Below, piece by piece: positions 55,886-64,000 of a DNA stretch of 64,000 nt. This stretch comes from Humibacillus xanthopallidus (lineage in GTDB: Bacteria > Actinomycetota > Actinomycetes > Actinomycetales > Dermatophilaceae): NCBI RefSeq assembly GCF_006717145.1, contig NZ_VFQF01000003.1, positions 124,001 to 188,000 on the forward strand, given 5' to 3'. Under the pieces are notes generated by a model. The model searched no databases. It saw nothing but the letters and a program-made list of their open reading frames with translations, and was not told the origin of the DNA. Position 1 is the first letter of the stretch; the number at the start of each line of letters is the position of its first letter. A program made the translations under genes and the position numbers.

Positions 55886-57033
55886 CGGGACCCGCGGTGA
55901 CGGGACCGGCGGCGCCGGCGACGACCGGCGCCGACCGCAGCGGCTCTCACGGGCGTGACCCGTGGGAGCGCTACGGGTGGGGCATCCGCGCCGTCTGGCT
56001 CGTCTTCCTCGTCTTCCCCGTCATCGCGATCGTCGGGTCGGGCCTGCCCTGGTGGCAGGTCGCCCTCGGGCTGCTGCTCGTCGTGGCCTTCGGAGCGGTC
56101 TACGTGTTCGGGAGCGAGCACCTCGACCGCCGCCGCCGTCGGCACTGCGAGCCCGACGCGCGGCGCGGCGTGGCGTTCACGGTTGCGCTCGTCGTCAGCG
56201 CCCTGGCCACGGTGCCGTTCATCGGAGTCGGGGCGCTCAGCTTCCTGCCCTTCGTCGTGTCGTTCGGGATGTTCGCGCTGCCGCTGCGCTGGGCCGTGGG
56301 CATCGGTGTCGCGAGCGTCGTTGCGGCAGTTGCCGTTGCGCTCTTCGTCGACGGCGGCGAGGGCACGTGGGTCGTCGTCATCATCGTCTTCGCGGTCGGT
56401 GTGATGACCGCGGGCATCCGCGTCGTCAGCGACCGCAGCGGGCAGTACGAGGCGATGTCGCGCGAGCTCGTGCTCGTCGCCGAGCGCGAGCGGGTGGCGC
56501 GCGACGTGCACGACGTGCTCGGCCACTCGCTGACGGTCGTCACGGTCAAGGCCGAGCTCGCCGAGCGCCTCGTCGACCTCGACCCGGCGCGGGCCAAGGC
56601 GGAGCTCGCAGAGATCCAGGCGCTGAGCCGCCAGGCGCTCGCCGAGATCAGGGCGACCGTCGGAGGCCTGCGGGTGGCGCGACTCGGTGACGAGATCGCC
56701 TCTGCAGCAGGGGCGCTCGCGGGTGCCGGTATCGAGGCCCACCTGCCGGACGGTGAGCACGCCGTCGATGTCGTGGACCCACGGCACCGCACCGTGCTCG
56801 CCTGGGTGCTGCGCGAGGCCGTGACCAACGTCGTGCGGCACAGCGACGCCGACGAGTGCTGGGTCGAGCTCGAGGGCAACCGGCTCGTCGTGCGCGACGG
56901 CCGTGGCCTTGAGGGGCGGCCGGAGGGCAACGGCATACGCGGCATCCGTGAGAGGGTCGAGGCCGCTGGTGGGCGGTTGTCGCTCACGACCGGAGACGCC
57001 GGTCACGGCACGGTGCTGGAGGTGGTCCTGTGA
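55882..57033 (+). CDS. DesK-type sensor histidine kinase
   Basis: About 383 residues from GTG 55882. Four to five membrane segments (residues ~30-175), then the HisKA_3 box RDVHDVLGHSLTVVTVKAELAERL (phospho-histidine) and a HATPase domain with LREAVTNVVRHSDA and GNGIRGIRERVEAAGG. DesK/LiaS-like kinases sense membrane or cell-wall disturbance and often control adjacent exporters. Confidence 0.9.
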   Translation: MTGPAVTGPAAPATTGADRSGSHGRDPWERYGWGIRAVWLVFLVFPVIAIVGSGLPWWQVALGLLLVVAFGAVYVFGSEHLDRRRRRHCEPDARRGVAFTVALVVSALATVPFIGVGALSFLPFVVSFGMFALPLRWAVGIGVASVVAAVAVALFVDGGEGTWVVVIIVFAVGVMTAGIRVVSDRSGQYEAMSRELVLVAERERVARDVHDVLGHSLTVVTVKAELAERLVDLDPARAKAELAEIQALSRQALAEIRATVGGLRVARLGDEIASAAGALAGAGIEAHLPDGEHAVDVVDPRHRTVLAWVLREAVTNVVRHSDADECWVELEGNRLVVRDGRGLEGRPEGNGIRGIRERVEAAGGRLSLTTGDAGHGTVLEVVL

Positions 57034-57644
57034 GCACGACCATTCGCGTGCTGCTCGCCGACGACCAGGCCCTCGTGCGCGGTGCGCTCGCCGCGCTGCT
57101 CGCCCTCGAGAGCGACCTCGAGGTCGTCGCCGAGGTGGGGCGTGGCGACGAGGTGGTTGAGCGGGCCCGCGAGAGTCGCGCCGACGTCTGCCTGCTCGAC
57201 ATCGAGATGCCCGGTGCTGACGGCATCACGGCCGCGGCGGCGGTGCGCGACGCGCTGCCGGGCGTGCGCACGCTCATCGTCACGACCTTCGGCCGCCCGG
57301 GCTACCTCCGGCGCGCCCTCGAGGGGGGAGCCTCGGGTTTCGTCGTCAAGGACACTCCGGCCCGCCAGCTCGCCGAGGCGGTGCGCAGGGTGCACGCCGG
57401 GCTGCGGGTGGTCGACCCCTCGCTCGCCACCGAGTCGCTCGTCGACGGCGCGAACCCCCTCACCGAGCGTGAGCGCGAAGTGCTGACCGTTGCCCTGGCC
57501 GGGGGGACGGTCGCGGCGATCGCCGCCGTCGTACACCTCTCGGCCGGCACGGTGCGCAACCACCTCAGCTCGGCGATCGGCAAGACCGGCACGTCGACCC
57601 GCGCCGAAGCGGCCCGCGTCGCGCAAGAGCGCGGCTGGCTCTGA
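57030..57644 (+). CDS. NarL/LuxR-type response regulator
   Basis: A 204-residue regulator overlapping the kinase stop. Receiver domain: RVLLADDQALVRGALAALL, phospho-acceptor D in CLLDIEMPGADG, lysine in GFVVKDTP. The C-terminal LuxR helix-turn-helix is LTEREREVLTVALAGGTVAAIAAVVHLSAGTVRNHLSSAIGKTG. It should act with the upstream kinase on the exporter genes. Confidence 0.92.
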   Translation: MSTTIRVLLADDQALVRGALAALLALESDLEVVAEVGRGDEVVERARESRADVCLLDIEMPGADGITAAAAVRDALPGVRTLIVTTFGRPGYLRRALEGGASGFVVKDTPARQLAEAVRRVHAGLRVVDPSLATESLVDGANPLTEREREVLTVALAGGTVAAIAAVVHLSAGTVRNHLSSAIGKTGTSTRAEAARVAQERGWL

Positions 57645-57664
57645 CCCCCACCGAAAGCGCAAAC

Positions 57665-57764
57665 CCAATCTAGAGAGCACCTCGTCGGCTCCCCGACAGT
57701 CCACCCACCCATTACCCGCAATCGAGAGCGCACCCCTCCCCAATCGAAAGAGCAGTTCGTCGCC
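57665..57764. repeat. palindromic repeat units left of the IS30 element
   Basis: Units related to the 4.7-kb array: an inverted copy at about 57665-57689, a degenerate copy near 57719-57736, and a clean inverted copy at 57740-57764. The last is the exact complement of 59105-59129 on the other side of the IS. Confidence 0.85.
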
Positions 57765-59074
57765 GGGCGGGTTCAAGGGGTCGTAGCAACACGTGACTCG
57801 TTGGTGCCTGAGAGTAGCTTGGCCAGGGCTTGGGCTGGGGTGTCCCAGGTCAGGGTTTTCCGGGGTCGGGCGTTGAGGGCTGCGGCGACGTCGTTGAGGT
57901 GTGCCTCGGTGTGGGTGGACAGGTCGGTGCTTTTGGGGAAGTACTGGCGCAGAAGCCCGTTGGTGTTTTCGTTCGTGCCGCGCTGCCAGGGTGAGTGGGG
58001 GTCGCAGAAGTAGATCGGCAACCCGGTGGCGAGGTGGATGTCGGTGTGGGCGCCGACCATCTCCGAGCCTTGGTCCCAGGTCAGGGACCGCCACAGGTGA
58101 GCGGGCAGGGTGGTGATCGCGTGGCTCATCGCGTCGCGGACCGCGACCGCGTCGTGGCGGCCGGGCAGGTGCAGCAGCATCGTGTAGCGGGTGGTCCGCT
58201 CGACCAGGGTGCCGATTGCCGAGCCGCTGTCGGCGCCGATGATGAGGTCTCCTTCCCAGTGCCCGGGCACGGCCCGGTCGGCGGCCTCGGCCGGGCGGTT
58301 GCTGATCAGCAGCTCGTCCGGGACCCGGGTGCGGCGCTGGCCGGGGTTGCGGTGGGGGCGCCGGACCGCGCGCCCGGTCCGCAGGCAGCTGGCCAGCTCA
58401 CGGCGCAGCCCGCCGCGGCCCTGGACGTACAACGCCTGGTAGATCGTCTCGTGGCTGACCTGCATGGTCTTATCGTGCGCGTAGGTCCGGGCGAGCGTGG
58501 CGCTGATCTGTTCCGGGCTCCACCGCGACGGCCCGCCCAGCTTGTCCTGCACGTACCGGGCCAGGCGCGGGTTGCTGGCCAGCTTGCCTGGCTTCGGTCG
58601 CCGGCCGCGGGCCTCGGCCCGGGCCTGGGCGACCGAGGCCAGGTAGGGCCGAGGCGACGGGCGCGTCCCCGGCGGCGCGGACGGGGCGGGCACCGCGAAC
58701 CGGGCGTTACGCACCAGCTCGCGGCTGACCGTCGAGGGCGACCGGCCCAGACGCCGGGCGATCTCGCGGACCCCGGCCTTCTCCGCGGCCCACACCGCGA
58801 TCAGCTCGCGCTGCTCGAAGGACAGGTACCGCCCGGACGGCGGCTTCAGTCGTGGGTTCACCCCACCAGCCTTGCGGAACTGGCGCCACGCCGGCGTCGG
58901 GGTGATCCCGACACCGGCGGCGGCGGCCTCCACCGAGGCCCCGGCCCGGGTCAGCTCCCAGAACCGCCGCCACACCTCACGACGTACCGGGGGACGACCC
59001 TGCCGCGCTCCACTGCATCCCACCATTGACAACACCCTTCACACGGGTGTTGCGACGACCACTGGAATCCGCCC
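57765..59074. mobile_element. IS30-family insertion sequence
   Basis: An element of ~1.31 kb bounded by imperfect ~28-bp inverted repeats. The left end (57765-57792) and the complement of the right end (59047-59074) share GGGCGG, TTC, AG, GGTCGT and GCAACAC, with about four mismatches. The core GGTC..(A/C)GCAACA recalls IS30 ends. It encodes one complete transposase. Target duplications (2-3 bp expected) cannot be confirmed because the flanks are repeats. Confidence 0.8.
57773..59035 (-). CDS. IS30-family transposase
   Basis: A 420-residue DDE transposase (GTG 59035; ATG 59026 possible). N-terminal helix-turn-helix: YLSFEQRELIAVWAAEKAGVREIARRLGRSPSTVSREL. DDE residues are in HWEGDLIIGADSGSAIGTLVER, LTWDQGSEMVGAH and PWQRGTNENTNGLLRQYFPK. 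The C-terminal end NESRVATTP is encoded by the left inverted repeat, whose sequence also supplies the stop codon. The frame is intact, so it is probably active. Confidence 0.93.
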   Translation of the reverse strand: MLSMVGCSGARQGRPPVRREVWRRFWELTRAGASVEAAAAGVGITPTPAWRQFRKAGGVNPRLKPPSGRYLSFEQRELIAVWAAEKAGVREIARRLGRSPSTVSRELVRNARFAVPAPSAPPGTRPSPRPYLASVAQARAEARGRRPKPGKLASNPRLARYVQDKLGGPSRWSPEQISATLARTYAHDKTMQVSHETIYQALYVQGRGGLRRELASCLRTGRAVRRPHRNPGQRRTRVPDELLISNRPAEAADRAVPGHWEGDLIIGADSGSAIGTLVERTTRYTMLLHLPGRHDAVAVRDAMSHAITTLPAHLWRSLTWDQGSEMVGAHTDIHLATGLPIYFCDPHSPWQRGTNENTNGLLRQYFPKSTDLSTHTEAHLNDVAAALNARPRKTLTWDTPAQALAKLLSGTNESRVATTP

Positions 59075-59104
59075 CGTCGAGCGACCCCGCGCGGTCACGC
59101 GAAG

Positions 59105-59240
59105 GGCGACGAACTGCTCTTTCGATTGGCTCAGGCGGGCGTTTGCCGACGGAGTGCTCTTTCGATTGGTGGGTGCGTGCCGACGGAGTGCTCTCTCGAT
59201 TTGGGGTTGGGCGCGGGGCGACGGAGTGCTCTTTGGATTT
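59105..59240. repeat. palindromic repeat units right of the IS30 element
   Basis: Four forward copies of the 4.7-kb repeat unit: 59105-59129, 59146-59169, 59180-59203 and 59219-59240, the last with a changed end (CTTTGGAT). They fill the gap before the YCII gene; no other gene is seen between 59036 and 59353. Confidence 0.88.
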
Positions 59241-59353
59241 TCGAGGAATCTCGTGTCGGATCGGGCGGCCGTCGATCGACGTTGGGGTGGAGGCTGGGCA
59301 CCACAGCCCCTCGAAAGTTCACCACTCCACCACCGACCGTCCGAGGAGACGAC

Positions 59354-59773
59354 ATGCGCTACCTGCTCATCCACAAGCTCGACGAGAGCCTTCCTGAGGC
59401 CTGGAACCCGAGCCCCGAGTTCGTCGACGCCATGGGCGCCTTCATGACCGAGTGTGCCGAGTCCGGCGTGCTGCTCGCGGCAGAGGGCGTGCACGACAGC
59501 TCCGAGGGGGCGGTCATCCGCAAGAGCGCGGCCGGCCTGGCCGTCACCGACGGGCCCTTCACGGAGGCCCGTGAGGTCATCGGCGGCTTCGCCGTGCTTC
59601 AGGTCGACTCGCGCGAGCAGGCCATCGAGCTCGGACAGCGCTTCGCGGACCTCTTCGGGGAGGTGTCGGTCGAGGTGCGTCGCGTCATGGAGTTCGAGGA
59701 CCTGCCGGCGGACATCCGCGACCAGCAGGGCTCGCACGACATCGAGACCGTGCAGGGCGGCCTGCGCTCCTGA
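59354..59773 (+). CDS. YCII/DGPF-domain protein
   Basis: A 139-residue protein, ATG after CCGAGGAGACGAC. It carries the family motif TDGPFTEAREVIGGFAVLQVDSREQAIEL. Longer than the copy at 763. Such genes often sit next to ECF sigma factors; here none is adjacent, perhaps because the repeats and IS now lie upstream. Confidence 0.88.
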   Translation: MRYLLIHKLDESLPEAWNPSPEFVDAMGAFMTECAESGVLLAAEGVHDSSEGAVIRKSAAGLAVTDGPFTEAREVIGGFAVLQVDSREQAIELGQRFADLFGEVSVEVRRVMEFEDLPADIRDQQGSHDIETVQGGLRS

Positions 59774-59797
59774 CCGCGGCGGGGTCAGCCCCGCCGG

Positions 59798-60826
59798 CTA
59801 CCCGCCCTGCCCCGTGAGCGATCCGTAGGTGGCCCGTCCCCTCTCGAGGGCTGCCACGTAACCCGCCCGCTCGTATGCCGTCGGGTCGGCTTCGCGGGGC
59901 ACGGCGAGCCGGCCACGCACCCCGTCGATGTGCGCGAAACCCTTGCGGTCGAGCCAGGCCTCGAGACCCTCGACGAGGGTGGTGGCGTGGGTGACGCCAT
60001 GGCGCAGCAGGGCCGAGGCCGTCATGACGACGTCGGCTCCGGCGAGGAGGTAGGCGGCGACGTCCTCCGCGGTCTCGACACCCGTCGTGGCGGCGAGCGA
60101 CCCGGCGACGTGGCCGTGGAGGATGGCGATCCACGCGCGCGGCAGCCTGGCCTCCTGCGGGGTGGACAGGGCGACCCCCGGCTCCACGCTGAGGGTCTCT
60201 GGGTCGATGTCGGGGTGGAGGAACCGGTTGAAGAGGACGAGCCCGTCGGCGCCCGCCTGGTCCAGCCGCAGGGCCACCTCGCCGACGGAGCTGAAGTGGG
60301 GGCTCAGCTTGACGGCGACCGGGACCGTCACTGCGGCCTTCACCGCATGCAGGATCTCGACGTGCCGGTCCTCGACGATGCGGCCCGGCGTGTGCGGGTC
60401 ACCGGGCACGGCATAGATGTTGAGCTCGATCGCCGCCGCTCCGGCCGACTCCATCGACGCAGCAAAGCTTGCCCAGCCGCCAGGCGTGCTGCCGTTGAGG
60501 CTCGCGATGACCGGCACGTCGACGGCGGCTACCGCCCGCTCGATCTGCCGGAGGTAGTGGTGGGCCGCACCGGGCTCCGGCGTGTGCTGGCGCGGGAAGT
60601 AGCTGAGCGCCTCGCCGAAGGCGTCCTCGTGGGCCTCGACGATCTGGAGGTCGCGCAGCTGCTCGCGGTGCACCTCCTCCTCGAAGAGCGAGTAGAGCAC
60701 GATCGCGCCGACACCGGCGTCGGCCAGGGCTCGCACGCCCTTGAGGTGCAGCGACAGGGGCGAGGCGCTCGCAACGACCGGGTTGCGCAGGGCGAGCCCG
60801 AGGTAGTGGGTGGTGAGGTCGGGCAT
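59798..60826 (-). CDS. dihydroorotate-dehydrogenase-like flavoprotein
   Basis: A 342-residue TIM-barrel flavoenzyme of the DHODH/PreA class: LRNPVVASASPLSLHLKGVRALADAG, VPVIASLNGSTPGGW, AAIELNIYAVP, VPVAVKLSPHFSSV, GADGLVLFNRFL, GADVVMTASALLRHG (FMN phosphate loop). It starts 5 bases after the PFOR stop on the same strand. Members of this group pair with pyruvate:ferredoxin oxidoreductase genes; their reaction is uncertain and pyrimidine synthesis is not implied. Confidence 0.85.
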   Translation of the reverse strand: MPDLTTHYLGLALRNPVVASASPLSLHLKGVRALADAGVGAIVLYSLFEEEVHREQLRDLQIVEAHEDAFGEALSYFPRQHTPEPGAAHHYLRQIERAVAAVDVPVIASLNGSTPGGWASFAASMESAGAAAIELNIYAVPGDPHTPGRIVEDRHVEILHAVKAAVTVPVAVKLSPHFSSVGEVALRLDQAGADGLVLFNRFLHPDIDPETLSVEPGVALSTPQEARLPRAWIAILHGHVAGSLAATTGVETAEDVAAYLLAGADVVMTASALLRHGVTHATTLVEGLEAWLDRKGFAHIDGVRGRLAVPREADPTAYERAGYVAALERGRATYGSLTGQGG

Positions 60827-60831
60827 CGGGG

Positions 60832-63800
60832 TCACCCCTTCCTTCGGGCGTCGGCGGCATACCGCGCGGGTGGACGGGTCGCCATCTCCTCGTAGGTCGC
60901 CCACCGCTGGTCGACGGCCTCCTGCGCGAGCGCGAGCAGGCGCTCCGCCTCGGCGGGGTCGGAGCTGCGCAGCATCCGGTAGCGCAGCTCGTTGTAGACG
61001 TAGTCGCCGAGCGGGATCCGAGGGCGCGGCGAGTCGAGCTGGAACGGGTTGCCGCCGCGGGCCCGCACGGTCGGGTCGTAGCGAACGAGCGGCCAGTGAC
61101 CCGAGGCGACGGCGCGGTACTGCTGGTCGAGCCCCTTGCTCATCTCGATGCCATGGGCGATGCAGTGGCTGTAGGCGATGATGAGGCTCGGCCCGTCGTA
61201 GGCCTCGGCCTCGCGGAACGCCGTGAGGGTCTGGTGCGGGTCGGCGCCCATCGCCACCCGTGCGACGTAGACGTTGCCGTAGGCGATGGCCTGCAGCGCA
61301 AGGTCCTTCTTGGCGGTGGCCTTGCCGCCCGACGCGAACTTCGCCACCGCTGCGAGGGGCGTCGCCTTGGACGACTGCCCGCCGGTGTTGGAGTAGACCT
61401 CGGTGTCGAGCACGAGCACGTTGACGTCGCGGCCCGAGGCGAGCACGTGGTCGAGCCCGCCCGAGCCGATGTCGTAGGCCCAGCCGTCGCCTCCCACGAT
61501 CCAGACGCTGCGCCGCAGGAGGTGGTCGGCCACGCTGCGTAGGTCGGCGACGGCCGGGCCGCCGACCTCGCCGATGTCGGCGAGCCGTCGGAGCAGCTCG
61601 GCGACCCGCTCCCGCTGGGCCGTCAGCTCGAACTCGCGCACCTGCCGGGCGTCGAGGATGGCGTCGGCGAGCTCCGGCCCGACGACGTCTCGCAGCTCGC
61701 GCAGCCGCTCTCGGGCCAGCCCCGTGTGCAGGTCGGCGGCGAGGCGCAGCCCGAGCCCGAACTCCGCGTTGTCCTCGAAGAGCGAGTTCGACCAGGCGGG
61801 GCCCCGGCCGGCGGCGTTCTTCGCCCACGGCGTCGTCGGCAGGTTGCCGCCGTAGATCGAGGAGCAGCCCGTCGCGTTGGCGACGGTGGCCCGTTCGCCG
61901 AAGAGTTGCGTGAGCAGCTTGAGGTAGGGCGTCTCGCCGCAGCCCGAGCAGGCTCCCGAGAACTCGAAGAGGGGCTGGAGGAACTGCGTTCCGCGCACCG
62001 TGCCGAAGTCCACGCGCGAGCGCTCGGCCAGGGGCAGCGTCTCGAAGAAGGCGACGTTGCCGCGCTGGGCCTGCAGCTGCGGCTCGAGCGGCTCGAGGTT
62101 GATCGCCTTGCGGTGCGGCTCGCCGACCGGGCTGACCGGGCACGCCTCGACGCAGAGCGAGCATCCGGTGCAGTCCTCGGCATAGACCTGCAGCGTGTAT
62201 CGGGTGTCCGGCAGCCCGGCGGCATTGAGCGGCGCAGTCGGGAAGCCCGCTGGCGCACCGGTCAGGGCGTCCTCGCCGACATACTTGGCCCGGAGCACGC
62301 TGTGCGGGCAGACGAAGCTGCACGTGCCGCACTGGATGCACGTGTCGGGGTCCCACGTGGCCACGAGGTCGCTGATCCGCCGCTTCTCGTATGCCGTCGT
62401 GCCGCTCGGATACGTGCCGTCGACCGGGAGCGCGCTGACCGGGATCTCGTCACCGCGACCGGCCATCATCGCCGCGGTGACGGTCCGCACGAAGTCCGGC
62501 GCGTCGGCGGGCACTGCGGGATCCGGCTCGCGGTCGGTGCTCACCGCCGCCGGCACCGGGATCTCGTGGAGTGCGGCGATGGTCGCGTCGACCGCCGCCT
62601 CGTTGCGCCGCACGACCTCCGAGCCGCGCCGCCCGTAGGTCTTGCGGATCGCCGCCTTGACCTTCTCGATCGCGGCCCGGCGCGGCAGTACACCGGAGAT
62701 CGCGAAGAAGCAGGTCTGCAGGACGGTGTTGGTGCGACCGGGCAGACCGGCCTCGCGCGCGACGGCGTCGGCGTCGATGGCCCAGACGGTCAGCTTCTTG
62801 TCGATGATGGCCTGCTGGACGGGCCTGGGCAGTGCGTCCCAGACCTCGTCTGCCGGCTGGGGAGCGTTGAGCAGCAAGGTCGCCCCGTCACCTGCGCTCG
62901 CGAGCACGTCGATCTTCTCGAGCAGGCCGAGGTGGTGGCAGCCGACGAAGTGGGCCTTGGAGACGAGGTATGGAGCGCGGATCGGGTGCGGCCCGAAGCG
63001 CAGGTGCGACACGGTGAGCCCGCCCGACTTCTTCGAGTCGTAGACGAAATAGGCCTGGGCGTGGACCTTCGGGTCCGACCCGAGGATCTTGATGGTGTTC
63101 TTGTTCGCGCCGACCGTCCCGTCGGAGCCGATCCCGTAGAAGACGGCTCGGAGCATCGCCGGGTCCTCGATGACGAGGTCGGGGTCCCACAGCAGGCTCG
63201 TGCCGCCGACGTCGTCGGTGATGCCGACGGTGAAGCGCGACCGCGGGTACTCCTCCCAGAGCTCGTCGTAGACCGCGCAGACCATGCCCGGGGTCAGCTC
63301 CTTGGACGACAGCCCGTAGCGGCCGCCGATGACCTGGGGCATCGTCTCGATCGCTCCCCGTTGGTGGGCCTCCGCTAGCGTCGTCAGCACGTCGAGGAAG
63401 AGCGGCTCACCGTTGGAGCCGGGCTCCTTCGTCCGGTCGAGCACCGCGACCCGCCGCACGCTCGCCGGCAGCGCAGCCACGAGCTCGGCTGCCGGGAACG
63501 GCCGGTAGAGGCGCACCTGCAGGGCGCCGGCCCGCGCGCCCCCGCCGACGAGGTGGGTCACGGTCTCGCGGACCGTCTGCGCACCCGACCCCATGCAGAC
63601 GACGACGACCTCGGGAGCGTCGTGGCCGGCATACTCGACGAGCCCGTAGGGCCGGCCCGTGTGGGCGGCCAGCTCGTCCATGACGGACTGCACGATGCCG
63701 GGGGTGCGGCTGTAGAACGGGTTGACCGTCTCGCGCGCCTGGAAGTAGACGTCGGGGTTCTGCGCCGTGCCGCGCACGAAGGGGCGCTCCGGGGTGAGGG

Positions 63801-64000
63801 CCCGCAGCCGGTGCTCGCGGACGAGCTGCTCGGGCACGAGCTCGCGCAGGACCTCGTCGGGCAGCAGCTCGACGGTGTTGATCTCGTGAGACGTGCGGAA
63901 GCCGTCGAAGAAGTGGACGAACGGAACCCGCGTGCGCAGCGTCGCCGCCTGGGCGACGAGGGCGAGGTCGTGCGCCTCCTGGACCGAGGCGGACGACAGC
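60832..64000 (-). CDS. nifJ: pyruvate:ferredoxin (flavodoxin) oxidoreductase, 5' end outside window
   Basis: The frame is open to the right edge, giving about 1,055 residues of a usual ~1,170-1,200. It oxidises pyruvate to acetyl-CoA and reduces ferredoxin/flavodoxin. Seen in order: FVHFFDGFRTSHEIN, gamma-like domain (GIGSDGTVGANKNTIKI), two [4Fe-4S] motifs CIQCGTCSFVCP and CTGCSLCVEACPVSP, and the TPP domain CSGCGETPYLKLL with NATGCSSIYGGNLPTTPW. The TPP cluster and C-terminal extension are complete. It suggests anaerobic or micro-aerobic capability. Confidence 0.95.
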   Translation of the reverse strand, partial: LSSASVQEAHDLALVAQAATLRTRVPFVHFFDGFRTSHEINTVELLPDEVLRELVPEQLVREHRLRALTPERPFVRGTAQNPDVYFQARETVNPFYSRTPGIVQSVMDELAAHTGRPYGLVEYAGHDAPEVVVVCMGSGAQTVRETVTHLVGGGARAGALQVRLYRPFPAAELVAALPASVRRVAVLDRTKEPGSNGEPLFLDVLTTLAEAHQRGAIETMPQVIGGRYGLSSKELTPGMVCAVYDELWEEYPRSRFTVGITDDVGGTSLLWDPDLVIEDPAMLRAVFYGIGSDGTVGANKNTIKILGSDPKVHAQAYFVYDSKKSGGLTVSHLRFGPHPIRAPYLVSKAHFVGCHHLGLLEKIDVLASAGDGATLLLNAPQPADEVWDALPRPVQQAIIDKKLTVWAIDADAVAREAGLPGRTNTVLQTCFFAISGVLPRRAAIEKVKAAIRKTYGRRGSEVVRRNEAAVDATIAALHEIPVPAAVSTDREPDPAVPADAPDFVRTVTAAMMAGRGDEIPVSALPVDGTYPSGTTAYEKRRISDLVATWDPDTCIQCGTCSFVCPHSVLRAKYVGEDALTGAPAGFPTAPLNAAGLPDTRYTLQVYAEDCTGCSLCVEACPVSPVGEPHRKAINLEPLEPQLQAQRGNVAFFETLPLAERSRVDFGTVRGTQFLQPLFEFSGACSGCGETPYLKLLTQLFGERATVANATGCSSIYGGNLPTTPWAKNAAGRGPAWSNSLFEDNAEFGLGLRLAADLHTGLARERLRELRDVVGPELADAILDARQVREFELTAQRERVAELLRRLADIGEVGGPAVADLRSVADHLLRRSVWIVGGDGWAYDIGSGGLDHVLASGRDVNVLVLDTEVYSNTGGQSSKATPLAAVAKFASGGKATAKKDLALQAIAYGNVYVARVAMGADPHQTLTAFREAEAYDGPSLIIAYSHCIAHGIEMSKGLDQQYRAVASGHWPLVRYDPTVRARGGNPFQLDSPRPRIPLGDYVYNELRYRMLRSSDPAEAERLLALAQEAVDQRWATYEEMATRPPARYAADARRKG

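Overview
The window is very G+C-rich, gene-dense DNA with frequent GTG starts and many 4-base ATGA/GTGA gene overlaps. The gene families (SigK/RskA, APS-reductase sulfur assimilation with SirA, DesK-type two-component system, NuoF-like/ferredoxin pair) point to an actinobacterium. The overall flavour suggests Micrococcales, most likely near Intrasporangiaceae. That placement is inference; no rRNA or other marker is present. No tRNA, rRNA or CRISPR array was seen.

Layout. 1-5.4 kb: end of a NuoF-like/ferredoxin pair, small proteins, a secreted X-Pro dipeptidyl-peptidase, then an array of palindromic repeats. 5.4-8.5 kb: a fused alpha-beta glycyl-tRNA synthetase. 8.6-17.2 kb: the most unusual region, a compact biosynthetic-looking cluster. 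It holds a degenerate alanyl-tRNA-synthetase-like protein and, divergently, a tightly coupled operon of AsnRS-like core enzyme, methyltransferase, cytochrome P450, MFS exporter, MccF-like peptidase, ATP-grasp ligase and HAD phosphatase. This looks like production of, and immunity to, an aminoacyl-nucleotide or peptide-type compound. 17.2-28 kb: sugar utilisation (PfkB kinase, GH4, LacI regulator, FrcBCA-type ABC importer, universal stress protein, secreted GH32 fructanase), with a promoter and LacI-type operator visible. 28-29 kb: secreted lytic transglycosylase.

29.2-33.1 kb: a second candidate novel system. A LysR helix-turn-helix stand-alone protein, a 91-residue single-membrane-span peptide, an ABC ATPase, two membrane proteins and a small M50-type metalloprotease resemble a peptide maturation and export locus. 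33.2-39.4 kb: sulfate/sulfite assimilation and siroheme operon (sirA-cysH-cysD-cysN-cysG). 39.5-42.7 kb: two reductases of fatty-acyl type. 42.7-47.8 kb: CopB-type copper ATPase with a CsoR-like operator, an APH-family phosphotransferase and small proteins. 47.9-51.8 kb: a minus-strand set of SigK, anti-SigK, fasciclin lipoprotein and sulfite-oxidase-like protein. Two promoters of matching sequence there make a self-consistent SigK regulon. 52-57.6 kb: small membrane and lipoproteins, then an ABC exporter with a DesK/NarL two-component pair. 57.7-59.1 kb: an IS30-family element inside one of the palindromic repeats also found at 4.7 kb. 59.3-64 kb: a YCII/DGPF protein, a dihydroorotate-dehydrogenase-like protein and pyruvate:ferredoxin oxidoreductase running off the right edge.

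Intergenic DNA is rich in long hairpins, many at gene ends and probably acting as terminators. Several belong to dispersed repeat families. The heptamer GTATGCC/GGCATAC is also conspicuously frequent on both strands, in and between genes.
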